Made by a program: the position numbers and the translations under genes. Of a DNA stretch of 64,000 nucleotides, positions 33,977 to 43,553 are shown piece by piece (the stretch's first letter is position 1; each line of letters begins with the position of its first letter). This stretch comes from Limnovirga soli (GTDB lineage Bacteria > Bacteroidota > Bacteroidia > Chitinophagales > Chitinophagaceae). The DNA lies in the NCBI RefSeq assembly GCF_013106755.1, contig NZ_WHPF01000011.1:124001-188000 (forward strand), written 5' to 3'. Under the pieces are notes generated by a model. That model searched no databases. It was not told the DNA's origin and worked only from the letters and a program-made list of their open reading frames with translations.

Positions 33977-36373
33977 ATGTTCAAAAATTATTTCATCATT
34001 GCATTGCGCAACTTATCCAGAAATAAGGTTTACGCCTTTATTAATATTGCCGGTTTAAGTATTGGCCTTGCCTGTGCAATGCTAATTGTATTGTACGTAA
34101 AAGATGAAGTGAGTTACGATCGCTTTCATACCAACGTACAAAATGTTTACCGCATCACCACCCAGGAAGTGGAGAAAGATGGCAGTAAAGGGCGAAAGGA
34201 TGGTAATACTGGCCCTTTGCAGGGTCCTCGCTTTGCCAGAAATGTGCCGGGGATAAAAACTTTTCTGCGTGTACAAAGTGGTTACGAAGATATTAAATCG
34301 GGTACCGAGGTAAAATCGCAGGATTTGCTAAAAGTAGATTCCAGCTTCTTTTCAGTATTTTCTTTTCCCTTACTCAGCGGCGATCCTGCCACCTGTTTAA
34401 CAGAACCCCATTCAATTGTAATTACTGAAGATGCAGCCATAAAAGAATTTGGAACAACAGATGCAATTGGTAAATTATTGATGCTAAAAGATGACAGTGT
34501 ATTTGTGCCTTATAAAGTAACAGCAGTTGCCAAAAAATGCCCGCAAAATTCTTCTATAAAATTTGAGATGCTGGTGCCAATAAATATGGCTATTGAAGAA
34601 GAATCAAATAGTGAAAACTGGTTTAACTTTTACCTCAACACATTTGTGGTTTTGGAGCCGGCAGCAAACAAGCAGGATGTAGAAGCAAAAATGCAGCGGT
34701 ATTATACAGCTGACTCAAAAGATGCGCTTAAGGTATTAACAGAAAAATATGGAGATATGGGCTGGAAAAGCACCTATCAATTGCAATCTTTTGTAGATAT
34801 GCACCTGAGCGTAGACCTGCCTCCTCAAAATGGTCTTACCGATGCAAGCAACCCCATGTATTCTTATATTCTTTCAGGCATAGCTTTATTTATTTTATTA
34901 ATTGCTTGTATCAATTTTATAAACCTCACCGTTGCACGTTCAGTAAAACGTGCAAAAGAAATTGGCATTCGAAAAGTGGTTGGCGGAGATAGAAAGCAAC
35001 TCATCTTTCAATTTCTTGGGGAATCTTTTTTATTATGTTTTATTGCTTTTGTATTTGCCATTGGTCTGGTGCAATTATCACTGCCATTGTTTAATAGTCT
35101 TGCCAACAAAGTGCTGGCCCTTAATTATTTGTTTGATGTGCAATTGGTTTCGGCTTATATTATTTTATTTCTCATTACCAGTTTATTGGCAGGGTTTTAT
35201 CCGGCGGTGGTATTGTCTGGTTATAATCCGGTACAAACATTATATAGCCGCTTTAACCTTGGTGGCAAAAATTATTTGCAAAAAACATTGGTGGTACTTC
35301 AATTTTCTTTAGCCTCTTTTTTAATTATTGCCACCTTTACAATTTATGCGCAGTTCAATTACCTTACTACCGAAAAATTGGGGTATGATGACAGCAACCT
35401 GGTAATGATCAATAAGGATAACCTAACGCGTAGTGAAGTTAATTTGCTGAAAACTGAACTACTGAAAAATGATAACATCATCGATATAGCACCAAAGAAT
35501 GGCGGACAATGGGGCACTGCTGCAAAAGTTAATGGCGATTCTGTGGTGCAGTTTACCTATGAAACAGTTAATGAAAGCTATTTGCCATTATTAAAAATCC
35601 CCATTCTGCAAGGGAGAAATTTTTCAACAGATTTTCCTTCAGATTCTTCTAATTCTGTATTGGTAAACGAATCCTTTGTAACAAATGCAGGGTGGAAAAA
35701 CCCAATAGGGCAAATAGTTGATTTCTGGTACGACAATAAAAAATACACCGTAATTGGAGTTGTAAAAGACTATCATTTCAATTCGCTAAGCCAAAAAATT
35801 GGCCCCGAATTATTTACCATGAAAGCAGCTAATGTGTATGGAATGGCATATGTAAAAATAAAACCCAATAGTGAAACGTCCAGCCTTAAGCATATTGAAC
35901 AAACCTATAAAAAACTATTTCCTATAAGTCCGTACAGCTACACATTTAAAAACGAAGCAAATATCAGAAGCTACGAAGCCGAAGCTAAATGGAAACAAAT
36001 CATGTTGTTTAGTGCCATACTCACCATCTTTGTTTCGTGCATCGGTTTGTTTGGGTTATCTGTATTATCTGCCGAAAAACGCACCAAAGAAATTGGTATC
36101 CGTAAAGTGCTTGGCGCTTCTGTAACCGGCGTGGTAACAATCCTTTCAAAAGATTTTTTAAAATTGGTAGCCATCGCACTCATCATCGCCATTCCGCTGG
36201 CATGGATATCCGCAAGTAAATGGTTAGAAAACTACCCGTATAGAATAACGCTGGGCTGGCAAATTTTTGCACTTGCTGCTGTGTTGGTAATATTAATTGC
36301 ACTGGTAACAGTAAGCTTTCAGGCAATCAGGGCTGCAATGTCTAATCCTTCAAAAAGTTTAAGAACGGAGTAA
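33977..36373 (+). CDS. FtsX/MacB-type ABC permease 6 of 8
   Basis: A 798-residue permease. Coupling segments KRAKEIGIRKVVGGD (about residue 320) and KRTKEIGIRKVLGAS (about 710). The C-terminus reads NPSKSLRTE, one change from the group standard. Start MFKNYFIIALRN is fixed by the paralogs. Confidence 0.9.
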   Translation: MFKNYFIIALRNLSRNKVYAFINIAGLSIGLACAMLIVLYVKDEVSYDRFHTNVQNVYRITTQEVEKDGSKGRKDGNTGPLQGPRFARNVPGIKTFLRVQSGYEDIKSGTEVKSQDLLKVDSSFFSVFSFPLLSGDPATCLTEPHSIVITEDAAIKEFGTTDAIGKLLMLKDDSVFVPYKVTAVAKKCPQNSSIKFEMLVPINMAIEEESNSENWFNFYLNTFVVLEPAANKQDVEAKMQRYYTADSKDALKVLTEKYGDMGWKSTYQLQSFVDMHLSVDLPPQNGLTDASNPMYSYILSGIALFILLIACINFINLTVARSVKRAKEIGIRKVVGGDRKQLIFQFLGESFLLCFIAFVFAIGLVQLSLPLFNSLANKVLALNYLFDVQLVSAYIILFLITSLLAGFYPAVVLSGYNPVQTLYSRFNLGGKNYLQKTLVVLQFSLASFLIIATFTIYAQFNYLTTEKLGYDDSNLVMINKDNLTRSEVNLLKTELLKNDNIIDIAPKNGGQWGTAAKVNGDSVVQFTYETVNESYLPLLKIPILQGRNFSTDFPSDSSNSVLVNESFVTNAGWKNPIGQIVDFWYDNKKYTVIGVVKDYHFNSLSQKIGPELFTMKAANVYGMAYVKIKPNSETSSLKHIEQTYKKLFPISPYSYTFKNEANIRSYEAEAKWKQIMLFSAILTIFVSCIGLFGLSVLSAEKRTKEIGIRKVLGASVTGVVTILSKDFLKLVAIALIIAIPLAWISASKWLENYPYRITLGWQIFALAAVLVILIALVTVSFQAIRAAMSNPSKSLRTE

Positions 36374-36412
36374 GATTATGTGCGAATGTGCTGATGTGGT
36401 GATGTGCTGATC
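36374..36412 (+). repeat. Period-8 repeat after permease 6
   Basis: ATGTGCGA, ATGTGCTG, ATGTGGTG and ATGTGCTG units follow the stop codon. Confidence 0.65.
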
Positions 36413-36484
36413 TGTTAATGCGCAATGCAGCGAATTGTAAAGTGAATTTGTATGAACCTATCAATAGATTATGAATGTAACTTT

Positions 36485-36574
36485 CGTTGCGTCGCACTCT
36501 TGTACGCTTTGTTCAATAATGATCTGAACGTAGAAGTGAGTGACACAACGAAGATGAGAAAAGAACAAAAAGTT
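36485..36574 (+). repeat. Composite intergenic repeat C4, hairpin deleted (contains dispersed repeat copy 8)
   Basis: Dispersed repeat at about 36486-36507, then the shared GTTCAATAATGATCTGAACG and AAGTGAGTGAC, but the GTATTTGC hairpin of the other copies is missing; the shared GATGAG(T)AAAGAAC end is present. Confidence 0.75.
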
Positions 36575-36631
36575 AAATACAAACAAATATTTATAACCAA
36601 TAAAACAAAATCTCAAAAGGGAACGGAATTT

Positions 36632-36666
36632 AAAGTCCTCCCTCTGAGAGGATTCAGGACGGCTTT
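36632..36666 (+). repeat. REP-like hairpin touching the start codon of permease 7
   Basis: AGTCCTCCCTCTGAGAGGAT is followed by TCAGGACGGCTTT and then at once by the ATG at 36667. CCTC/GAGG and GTCC/GGAC can pair. It resembles CCTCCC...GGGAGGATTTAGG-type elements common in Bacteroidota, and its position could affect translation of permease 7. Confidence 0.5.
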
Positions 36667-39045
36667 ATGATAAAAAATTATTTCAAAACCGCATGGCGCA
36701 GTTTGATGAAAAATAAAACTTTTTCTTTCATCAATATTCTTGGGTTAACTATTGGTATTACTGTTTGCATGATGATTTATTTATTCATCATGAATGAATT
36801 CAGTGTTGACAGCTTTCATAAAAATGGTGACAGCATTTACCGCGTAATGCGTGGTGCAGCTATGGATGATAAATCAATAAGTGTTGCTTATTTGTCAGGC
36901 ATGCATGCACCAGCCTTATTAAACGATTTTAAAGGCCAGATTGTAAATGCTGTTCGGGTAAGCCAGAATGATAACCTTTTTACAGTTGGTGCAAAATCTT
37001 TTCATGAAAAGAAAGAACTGGATGTTGATACAGGGTTTTTTAGTCTCTTTTCATTTCCATTAATTAAAGGCAATCCAACAACCGTGCTGAAAGATTTGAA
37101 CAGTGCGGTGTTAACTGAATCAACTGCAAAAAAATATTTTGGAAGTGTTGATGATGCAATGGGGAAAATAATAATGCTGAATAAAGAAACACCATTAAAG
37201 GTTACAGGTGTTGCCAAAGATGTTCCTTCTGATTCACATTTGGATTTTGACATCGTTATGCCTCTTGAAAGACATAAAGATGCCGGTTGGATGACTTCAT
37301 GGGTAAACAATGGTGTTTATACATATATACAACTTGCTCCCAATGTATCGCAGGCCCAGATTGAAAAACAACTCCCGACATTTGTAGATAAATATTTGGG
37401 CAACGATTTGCGTAAATATGGTTTCAAATGGTCTATATCATTAACGCCCTTAAAAGATGTGTACTTTGACAGCACTGGGCTTGATAACGCAAAACATGGC
37501 GATAAAACGGTAGTATATATTTTTCTTTCTATTGCCATTTTAATACTGCTTATTGCATGTATTAACTTCATGAATCTTTCTACCATTCGTGCCGCAGAGC
37601 GCTCAAAAGAAGTAGGCCTGCGTAAGGTGTTAGGTGCATTGCGCAATAATCTTGTTTGGCAATTTATAGGCGAATCTGTTTTACTAACAACTATTTCCTG
37701 TATACTTTCTGTAGGCCTGTTATTGTTAGTTATGCCATGGTACAATCAATTGCTGGGTTATACATTAAATGTATCATGGAATACATTGCCCGTTTATTTA
37801 TTTTTTGTTGGCGTTATTATAGTTGTTGGATTTTTGGCAGGCAGTTACCCTGCATTCTTCTTATCTGGATTCTCACCCATACAGGCATTAAAAGGTAAAT
37901 TAAAACTGGGCAAAAGCGGGGCATCTTTCAGGCAGGCTTTAGTAGTTGTGCAATTCTGCATTTCTGTGTTTTTAATTGTTGGCACGATCATCATTACAAA
38001 ACAAATGAGTTATGTAAAGAACAAACAACTTGGTTATGATAAAGCACAAACATTAATTATTCCTATTGATAACAGTGATATTTATACCAATCTTTATTCT
38101 TTTAAAACTGAATTGCAAAATCAAACAGTGGTGCAGTCAGTTGCTGCAATGAGTGGTGAACCCGGTGGCTTTTTTGATGGGCACATGTTTGATGTGGAAG
38201 GGCATGATGAAAAATGGAATGCAAGAACTGAGTTTGCAGACTTTGAATATGTAAAAACACTTGGTTTAAAAGTTATTTCAGGCAGAGATTTTTCAGCGCA
38301 ATTTTCAACCGATACAACCGATGCAGTAATTATAAACAAAACGGCTGCAGCCAAATTAGGATGGACTCCACAGCAGGCAATTGGCAAATGGATTTTTAAC
38401 GCAGTCCGCGACAGTAATAAGAGAAGAATTATTGGCGTGGTTGATGATTTTAATTTTCAATCATTAAAACAAGATGTTGATGCACTGGTGATTTCACCGG
38501 CGGACGATAGAAGACAAATATTGGTAAAATTAAGACCGGGTAGCCTGGATGCTGCCATTCAGATTGTTCAAAACGCTTACAACAAAGCAGCCCCGGCTTA
38601 CCCGTTAGAATATAAATTTTTAGACCAGCAATTTGGTGAATTGTATCAAAAAGATATTCGTCAGCAAACCATTTTATCCGTGTTTGCAGGGCTTGCAATA
38701 TTTGTTGCTTGTCTGGGCTTGTTTGGTTTGGCATCGTTCACTGCAACAAAACGTTTTAAAGAAATTGGTGTACGAAAAGTGCTGGGTTCATCTGTACAGG
38801 GTATTGTAGTATTGTTATCCAAAGACTTATTAAAACCAGTATTAATTGCAACATGTATTGCATTGCCTGCTGGCTATTGGGCAATGGATAAATGGTTGCA
38901 AAATTTTGCATATAAAACAACTTTAAGCTGGTGGATATTTGCATTAGCTGCGCTGCTAACATTTGGTATTGCATTTACAACGGTTTGTATTAAAGCCGTT
39001 AAAGCTGCAATGGCCAATCCTGTAAAGAGTTTGAGAACGGAATAA
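36667..39045 (+). CDS. FtsX/MacB-type ABC permease 7 of 8
   Basis: A 792-residue permease with coupling segments ERSKEVGLRKVLGAL (about residue 315) and KRFKEIGVRKVLGSS (about 705), ending NPVKSLRTE. It is preceded by a REP-like hairpin rather than by the hairpin part of the composite repeat, and its coding DNA reads slightly more AT-rich than its neighbours, so it may have joined the series separately. Confidence 0.88.
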   Translation: MIKNYFKTAWRSLMKNKTFSFINILGLTIGITVCMMIYLFIMNEFSVDSFHKNGDSIYRVMRGAAMDDKSISVAYLSGMHAPALLNDFKGQIVNAVRVSQNDNLFTVGAKSFHEKKELDVDTGFFSLFSFPLIKGNPTTVLKDLNSAVLTESTAKKYFGSVDDAMGKIIMLNKETPLKVTGVAKDVPSDSHLDFDIVMPLERHKDAGWMTSWVNNGVYTYIQLAPNVSQAQIEKQLPTFVDKYLGNDLRKYGFKWSISLTPLKDVYFDSTGLDNAKHGDKTVVYIFLSIAILILLIACINFMNLSTIRAAERSKEVGLRKVLGALRNNLVWQFIGESVLLTTISCILSVGLLLLVMPWYNQLLGYTLNVSWNTLPVYLFFVGVIIVVGFLAGSYPAFFLSGFSPIQALKGKLKLGKSGASFRQALVVVQFCISVFLIVGTIIITKQMSYVKNKQLGYDKAQTLIIPIDNSDIYTNLYSFKTELQNQTVVQSVAAMSGEPGGFFDGHMFDVEGHDEKWNARTEFADFEYVKTLGLKVISGRDFSAQFSTDTTDAVIINKTAAAKLGWTPQQAIGKWIFNAVRDSNKRRIIGVVDDFNFQSLKQDVDALVISPADDRRQILVKLRPGSLDAAIQIVQNAYNKAAPAYPLEYKFLDQQFGELYQKDIRQQTILSVFAGLAIFVACLGLFGLASFTATKRFKEIGVRKVLGSSVQGIVVLLSKDLLKPVLIATCIALPAGYWAMDKWLQNFAYKTTLSWWIFALAALLTFGIAFTTVCIKAVKAAMANPVKSLRTE

Positions 39046-39130
39046 TAATGTGCAAATGTCAAGATGCGCGAAAGCGTGAATGAGGAAAAAGAATTTTTTT
39101 GAGCCAGGCTGTAGGACAAGCATTAAGCAT

Positions 39131-39240
39131 CGTTGCGTCGCAAACTTGTACGCTTTGTTCAATAATGAGCTGAACGTTCAAGTGAGATATTTGCGGGTCG
39201 GAGAAGCAAATACTTAGCAGCCGGCGACGAGTATAATACA
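39131..39240 (+). repeat. Composite intergenic repeat C5 (contains dispersed repeat copy 9)
   Basis: Dispersed repeat variant TTGCGTCGCAAACTTGTACG at about 39133-39152, then GTTCAATAATGAGCTGAACG, AAGTGAGATATTTGCGG, and an altered hairpin with AAGCAAATACTTAGCA. A decayed octamer series lies before it (39046-39082). Confidence 0.75.
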
Positions 39241-39286
39241 AATGCTAATTACAAAATCATATTACTTATAACTTATACCAGCATGT

Positions 39287-41698
39287 ATGTTTAAAAACTA
39301 TTTTAAAATTGCCTGGCGCAATATCATCAAAAGCCGTTTTTATTCTTTGGTAAATATTATTGGCCTTGCTGCGGGTATTGCTTTTACACTTATTATAGTA
39401 TCCTATGTTTGGAGTGAGTTGCAGGTAAACCGTAACCTTAAAAACGCCGATAACCAATACATTATTCAAAGCCGGTGGAAGAACCCTAACCAGGGCATAG
39501 AATTAACATCACTGGGTCCGCTGGCCAAACAATTAAAAGAAAGATACCCCGATTTGGTAGCCAATTATTACCGTTGGGATGGTGTAACCTCCAACGTATC
39601 CAAAGGCGAGAAAAGTTTTAGAGAAGGTATTCAAATTTGTGATAGCACCATGCTAAATATGTATGGTTTTACCCTGCTATATGGCAATGCAGCAAAGGCT
39701 TTTGATGGCCCTTATTCTGTGGTAATTACAGAAGACAGGGCCATAAAATATTTTGGGAAAAAGGATGTGCTGGGGCAAACATTAACCATTGAAAATTTCT
39801 CCGGCTCTAAACATGATTTTATTGTTACCGGCGTAATGAAAATGCCCGAAAAAAACTCTGCCACATTTCTTACAGATGATAATAATAACCAGTTCTATAT
39901 TGCCTCGCAAAACATCAATTATTTTGGCCGCATAATGGAAGCCTGGCAAAATCAATATATAGTTAGTTACATAGAATTACAAAAAGGCATCAACCCTGCA
40001 GCACTGGATAAACCAATGCAGTATTTAATTAACCAAAATGCGCCACCGCAAATTGCTGCTAATATGAAGCCTTTTCTGGTGCCGCTAAAAGAGTATTATT
40101 TATCTGCCAATAATAACCTGGTAAAAAAAATGCTTTATGCCCTTTCTGGCATTGCGTTTTTTATTTTGTTAATGGCAGTAATCAATTTCATCAACCTTTC
40201 TGTTAGCCGCTCCGCTACCAGAATGAAAGAAATTGGCATACGTAAAGTACTGGGTGGCCTAAAGCAACAGCTCATTGCACAATTTCTTATAGAATCTGTA
40301 CTACTTGTTTTTTTTGCCACTTTATTGGCTATTGTAATTGCTGTGTTGGCAAACCCCATATTCAGCAATGTGTTAGGTAAAAAAATTCCTGCTATTACAG
40401 ATTTCCCGCTTTACTTTATGGCATTTCCGGTTATCCTGATTATTGTTGTGGGTGTTATGGCAGGTATTTATCCGGCCTTTGTTTTGTCCTCATTAAAATC
40501 GGTTGATTCATTAAAAGGAAAACTGAATACAATAGGCGAAAAAGTTTTGTTGCGCAAATCCCTCGTGGCCTTACAGTTTGGTACCGCAACAGTAGTATTT
40601 ATTGGTGCAATTATCATTTCACAGCAGGTAAACCTGTTCTTTAATAGCGACCTGGGTTATAATAAAGACTATATTGTTTCGGCACAGTTGCCACGCGATT
40701 GGTCTTTAAATGGCGTAGCCAAAATGGAAACTATCCGCAAACAATTTGCTGCCCTGCCACAGGTAAGCAATGCCACATTATCGTTTGAAGTTCCCGATGG
40801 TAATAGCTCAGGTAGTATTGCACTATATAAGGCCGGATCAGATTCAACAGCAGCTATCGCCTCTCAGCTAATCACAACCGACGAGTATTATGCCTCTACG
40901 TTTAATATACCCATGGCGGCCGGCATATTTTATAGCCTGCCTGGCGCATTTACAGATTCTTCCAAAATAGTCATCAACCAAACACAGGCTACTGCACTTG
41001 GCTGGAAAAACCCGCAGGATGCTATTGGTAAACAGGTGGTGTTTCAGGCATCTGGCGGATTTACCTGCACCATCGCAGGAGTTACAAAAGATTTTCATTT
41101 TGGCTCCATGCAAAAAACTATTCAGCCGGTTACATTTATACATGTTGGTGTTAACAGGGTATTTCGTTCAATGTCATTTAAATTAAAACCTGGAAATATA
41201 AGTGCCTCTATGGAGGCACTGCAAAAGCAATGGTCCATACTACTGCCGGGCACTCCATTCGAATATAGTTTTATGGACGATACACTTGCCAAACTCTACT
41301 CTACCGAGTTGCAACTAAAAAAAGCAGCTTATACAGCCACGGTACTTTCGCTAATAATTGTATTGCTGGGTGTGCTGGGTTTAATTGCATTAAGCATACA
41401 AAAACGCACAAAAGAAATTGGTATTAGAAAAGTATTGGGTTCAACAGTTGCAGGTATTATTGCTTTATTTATGAAAGAGTTTTTATTAGTAATTCTAATA
41501 GCCGGTGCCATAGCTTGTCCGTTGGCCTATTTTATCATGCATAACTGGTTACAGGCATATGCTTATAGAATTAATATTACTGCCATGCCTTTTATAATTT
41601 CAATTGTTTTATTGGCTTTGCTAACTGGCGTTTTAATAAGCTTGCAAACTATTAAAGCTGCCAATGCAAATCCGGTAAATAGTTTGCGTGCAGAGTAG
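39287..41698 (+). CDS. FtsX/MacB-type ABC permease 8 of 8
   Basis: An 803-residue permease and the most divergent copy. The first coupling segment TRMKEIGIRKVLGGL is normal; in the second half LGVLGLIALSIQKRTKEIG replaces the usual CLGLFGLA...AEQRTKEIG. It ends NPVNSLRAE. Start MFKNYFKIAWRN is shared. It closes the series; a reversed copy of the composite hairpin follows (41766-41792). Confidence 0.9.
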   Translation: MFKNYFKIAWRNIIKSRFYSLVNIIGLAAGIAFTLIIVSYVWSELQVNRNLKNADNQYIIQSRWKNPNQGIELTSLGPLAKQLKERYPDLVANYYRWDGVTSNVSKGEKSFREGIQICDSTMLNMYGFTLLYGNAAKAFDGPYSVVITEDRAIKYFGKKDVLGQTLTIENFSGSKHDFIVTGVMKMPEKNSATFLTDDNNNQFYIASQNINYFGRIMEAWQNQYIVSYIELQKGINPAALDKPMQYLINQNAPPQIAANMKPFLVPLKEYYLSANNNLVKKMLYALSGIAFFILLMAVINFINLSVSRSATRMKEIGIRKVLGGLKQQLIAQFLIESVLLVFFATLLAIVIAVLANPIFSNVLGKKIPAITDFPLYFMAFPVILIIVVGVMAGIYPAFVLSSLKSVDSLKGKLNTIGEKVLLRKSLVALQFGTATVVFIGAIIISQQVNLFFNSDLGYNKDYIVSAQLPRDWSLNGVAKMETIRKQFAALPQVSNATLSFEVPDGNSSGSIALYKAGSDSTAAIASQLITTDEYYASTFNIPMAAGIFYSLPGAFTDSSKIVINQTQATALGWKNPQDAIGKQVVFQASGGFTCTIAGVTKDFHFGSMQKTIQPVTFIHVGVNRVFRSMSFKLKPGNISASMEALQKQWSILLPGTPFEYSFMDDTLAKLYSTELQLKKAAYTATVLSLIIVLLGVLGLIALSIQKRTKEIGIRKVLGSTVAGIIALFMKEFLLVILIAGAIACPLAYFIMHNWLQAYAYRINITAMPFIISIVLLALLTGVLISLQTIKAANANPVNSLRAE

Positions 41699-41765
41699 TA
41701 AATAAATAATACAACCTGTTTTTGGTAGCAGATTGTAGTTAAATCATGCAGCTTTGCCTGTTAAG

Positions 41766-41792
41766 TATTTGCTGCTTCGTCGCGTAAATACC
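41766..41792 (-). repeat. Reversed copy of the composite-repeat hairpin
   Basis: GTATTTGCTGCTTCGTCGCG followed by TAAATAC is the reverse complement of the hairpin in C1 with one substitution and one missing base. It marks the right end of the permease series and is in opposite orientation to the others. Confidence 0.6.
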
Positions 41793-41952
41793 GCACTTGT
41801 AGGTTTATAACTACAGTCGGCTAAGCCTGTACCATTTAATTAAACACTATATTGCACGAAAGGCATTCGTGTATTATGGAATAACAAAATATAATTAATT
41901 TTATACAGCAGTCTACTACATTTCATTCCACCAAAAATGAATAGTCAATACA

Positions 41953-42243
41953 ATGAAAGCTGAACAAATTCAAACATTACATCCGCAGCCGGGCAAAACA
42001 AACAAACGTATTTCCCTTGAAAAATATACCCAAATCAGAAGCACTATATTGAACCTTTTAGTTGGTGTTGAATTAACGCATACCGAACTAATGGAACAAT
42101 TGTACAATGAAGTAAAAAATAATTTTGAAGGTGGCGTTCAATGGTATGGCGAAACTGTGAAGCTGGATTTGGAAGCTAGAAAAATAATAGAACGCACCGG
42201 AACCAAGCCAGAACGATACCGGATAATAACAGCAAATAAATAA
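41953..42243 (+). CDS. Small conserved hypothetical protein (DUF6958-like)
   Basis: A 96-residue basic protein without signal or membrane segment. The order KAEQIQTLHPQPGKT, a helix-rich middle (ELTHTELMEQL) and VQWYGETVKLDLEARKIIER recalls a small Bacteroidota family (DUF6958, from memory) and looks like a winged-helix fold. No function is known to me. It stands alone, 250 bases after the last permease. Confidence 0.7.
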   Translation: MKAEQIQTLHPQPGKTNKRISLEKYTQIRSTILNLLVGVELTHTELMEQLYNEVKNNFEGGVQWYGETVKLDLEARKIIERTGTKPERYRIITANK

Positions 42244-42493
42244 CAGCTGCTGTCCAACCGCAAAAACTTATTCCAACAATTGACAATTGTCAATGTTTTT
42301 TCTTGCTTGTAAACAATGGAAGCAGCGGTACTTATGTAGTAGCTTTGTATTTATTTTAAATAGCAAGTTAACTGGCAGCTATTATTTGGCCGCTTTTAAG
42401 GTGGCCAGGCAAATGAAAATGGTATACACTTCAGCGTTTTCTTTTACAAACACCAATTGGTAGCTGTGCCTGCCAAATCTATTATTGATACCA

Positions 42494-43375
42494 ATGGAAA
42501 GAAAGTCTTTTTTAAAAACATTAATTACAGGAGTAGCAGGTATGACAACATTATCCGCATTTAAAAACTTTACCGATAACCTCAACGAAAGTGAACAGCT
42601 AATGCCGGTTATGTTCATCGGCCATGGTTCGCCCATGAATGGAATTGAAGACACCGAATTTAGCCGCAGGTGGACACAAATGGCCAAAGAAATTCCTGTT
42701 CCAGCCGCCGTGCTGGTAATTTCTGCGCACTGGTTTACCAGGGGCACCCGTATAACTGCTATGGATTTCCCAAAAACCATTCACGATTTTGGTGGCTTTC
42801 CAAAAGCCTTATATGATGTGCAGTACCCTGCACCCGGTAATCCGCAGCTGGCAAAGGATACTGCGGCAATGATGCCTGCAGCCAATGTGGTATTAGACCA
42901 CGATTGGGGTTTGGATCATGGTACCTGGACGATTATAAGACATATGTATCCAGATGCCCATATTCCGGTTTTGCAATTAAGTATAGATTATACCAGGGGC
43001 CCGCAATATCATTTTGAACTGGCAAAAGAATTAATGGCTTTGCGCAAAAAAGGCGTGCTGATTATTGGCAGCGGTAATATGGTGCATAACCTGGGTATGG
43101 TTGCCTGGGACAAAATGGAAGTACCCGGCTATGGATATGATTGGGCTTTACAAATGAACGATACTTTTAAAACCCTCATCAGCAACCGCAATTACCAACC
43201 ATTGATTAATTATCAGACGTTGGGAAAAGAAGCCCTGCTTGCCATACCTACTCCGGAACATTATTTGCCATTAATGTATACTTTGGGTTTAAATAGTAAT
43301 AAGGATGAGCTATCATTCTTTAATGATAAAGCAGTTGCCGGTTCTTTAACCATGACATCAGTAAAATGGGGTTGA
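42494..43375 (+). CDS. 4,5-DOPA-extradiol-dioxygenase-like (LigB/YgiD family) protein
   Basis: A 293-residue LigB-fold enzyme. Metal-binding histidines lie in FIGHGSPMN, SAHWFTRG, LDHDWGLDHGTW and GNMVHNLG. The family opens catechol rings with a non-heme iron or zinc; the YgiD branch acts on DOPA-like compounds, but the substrate here is unknown. The first ~20 residues (RKSFLKTLITGVAG) look like a signal or TAT-like leader, unusual for this family. ATG at 42494 is preferred over the in-frame TTG at 42485. Confidence 0.88.
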   Translation: MERKSFLKTLITGVAGMTTLSAFKNFTDNLNESEQLMPVMFIGHGSPMNGIEDTEFSRRWTQMAKEIPVPAAVLVISAHWFTRGTRITAMDFPKTIHDFGGFPKALYDVQYPAPGNPQLAKDTAAMMPAANVVLDHDWGLDHGTWTIIRHMYPDAHIPVLQLSIDYTRGPQYHFELAKELMALRKKGVLIIGSGNMVHNLGMVAWDKMEVPGYGYDWALQMNDTFKTLISNRNYQPLINYQTLGKEALLAIPTPEHYLPLMYTLGLNSNKDELSFFNDKAVAGSLTMTSVKWG

Positions 43376-43553
43376 TTTAATAGCCTGTAATGTATTTTAA
43401 CGTGTATTGGCCTATATTGCATTAGGAAGATTTGTATATGTATAAGTTGCATTAACACCTCTTTCAACTACCGTTTTGCATGCTGCTATGTAATCGCAAG
43501 TGCAATGGTGGCAATGCAAGAGCCAATTAGCACACTGTTTAAATATAACCTAT

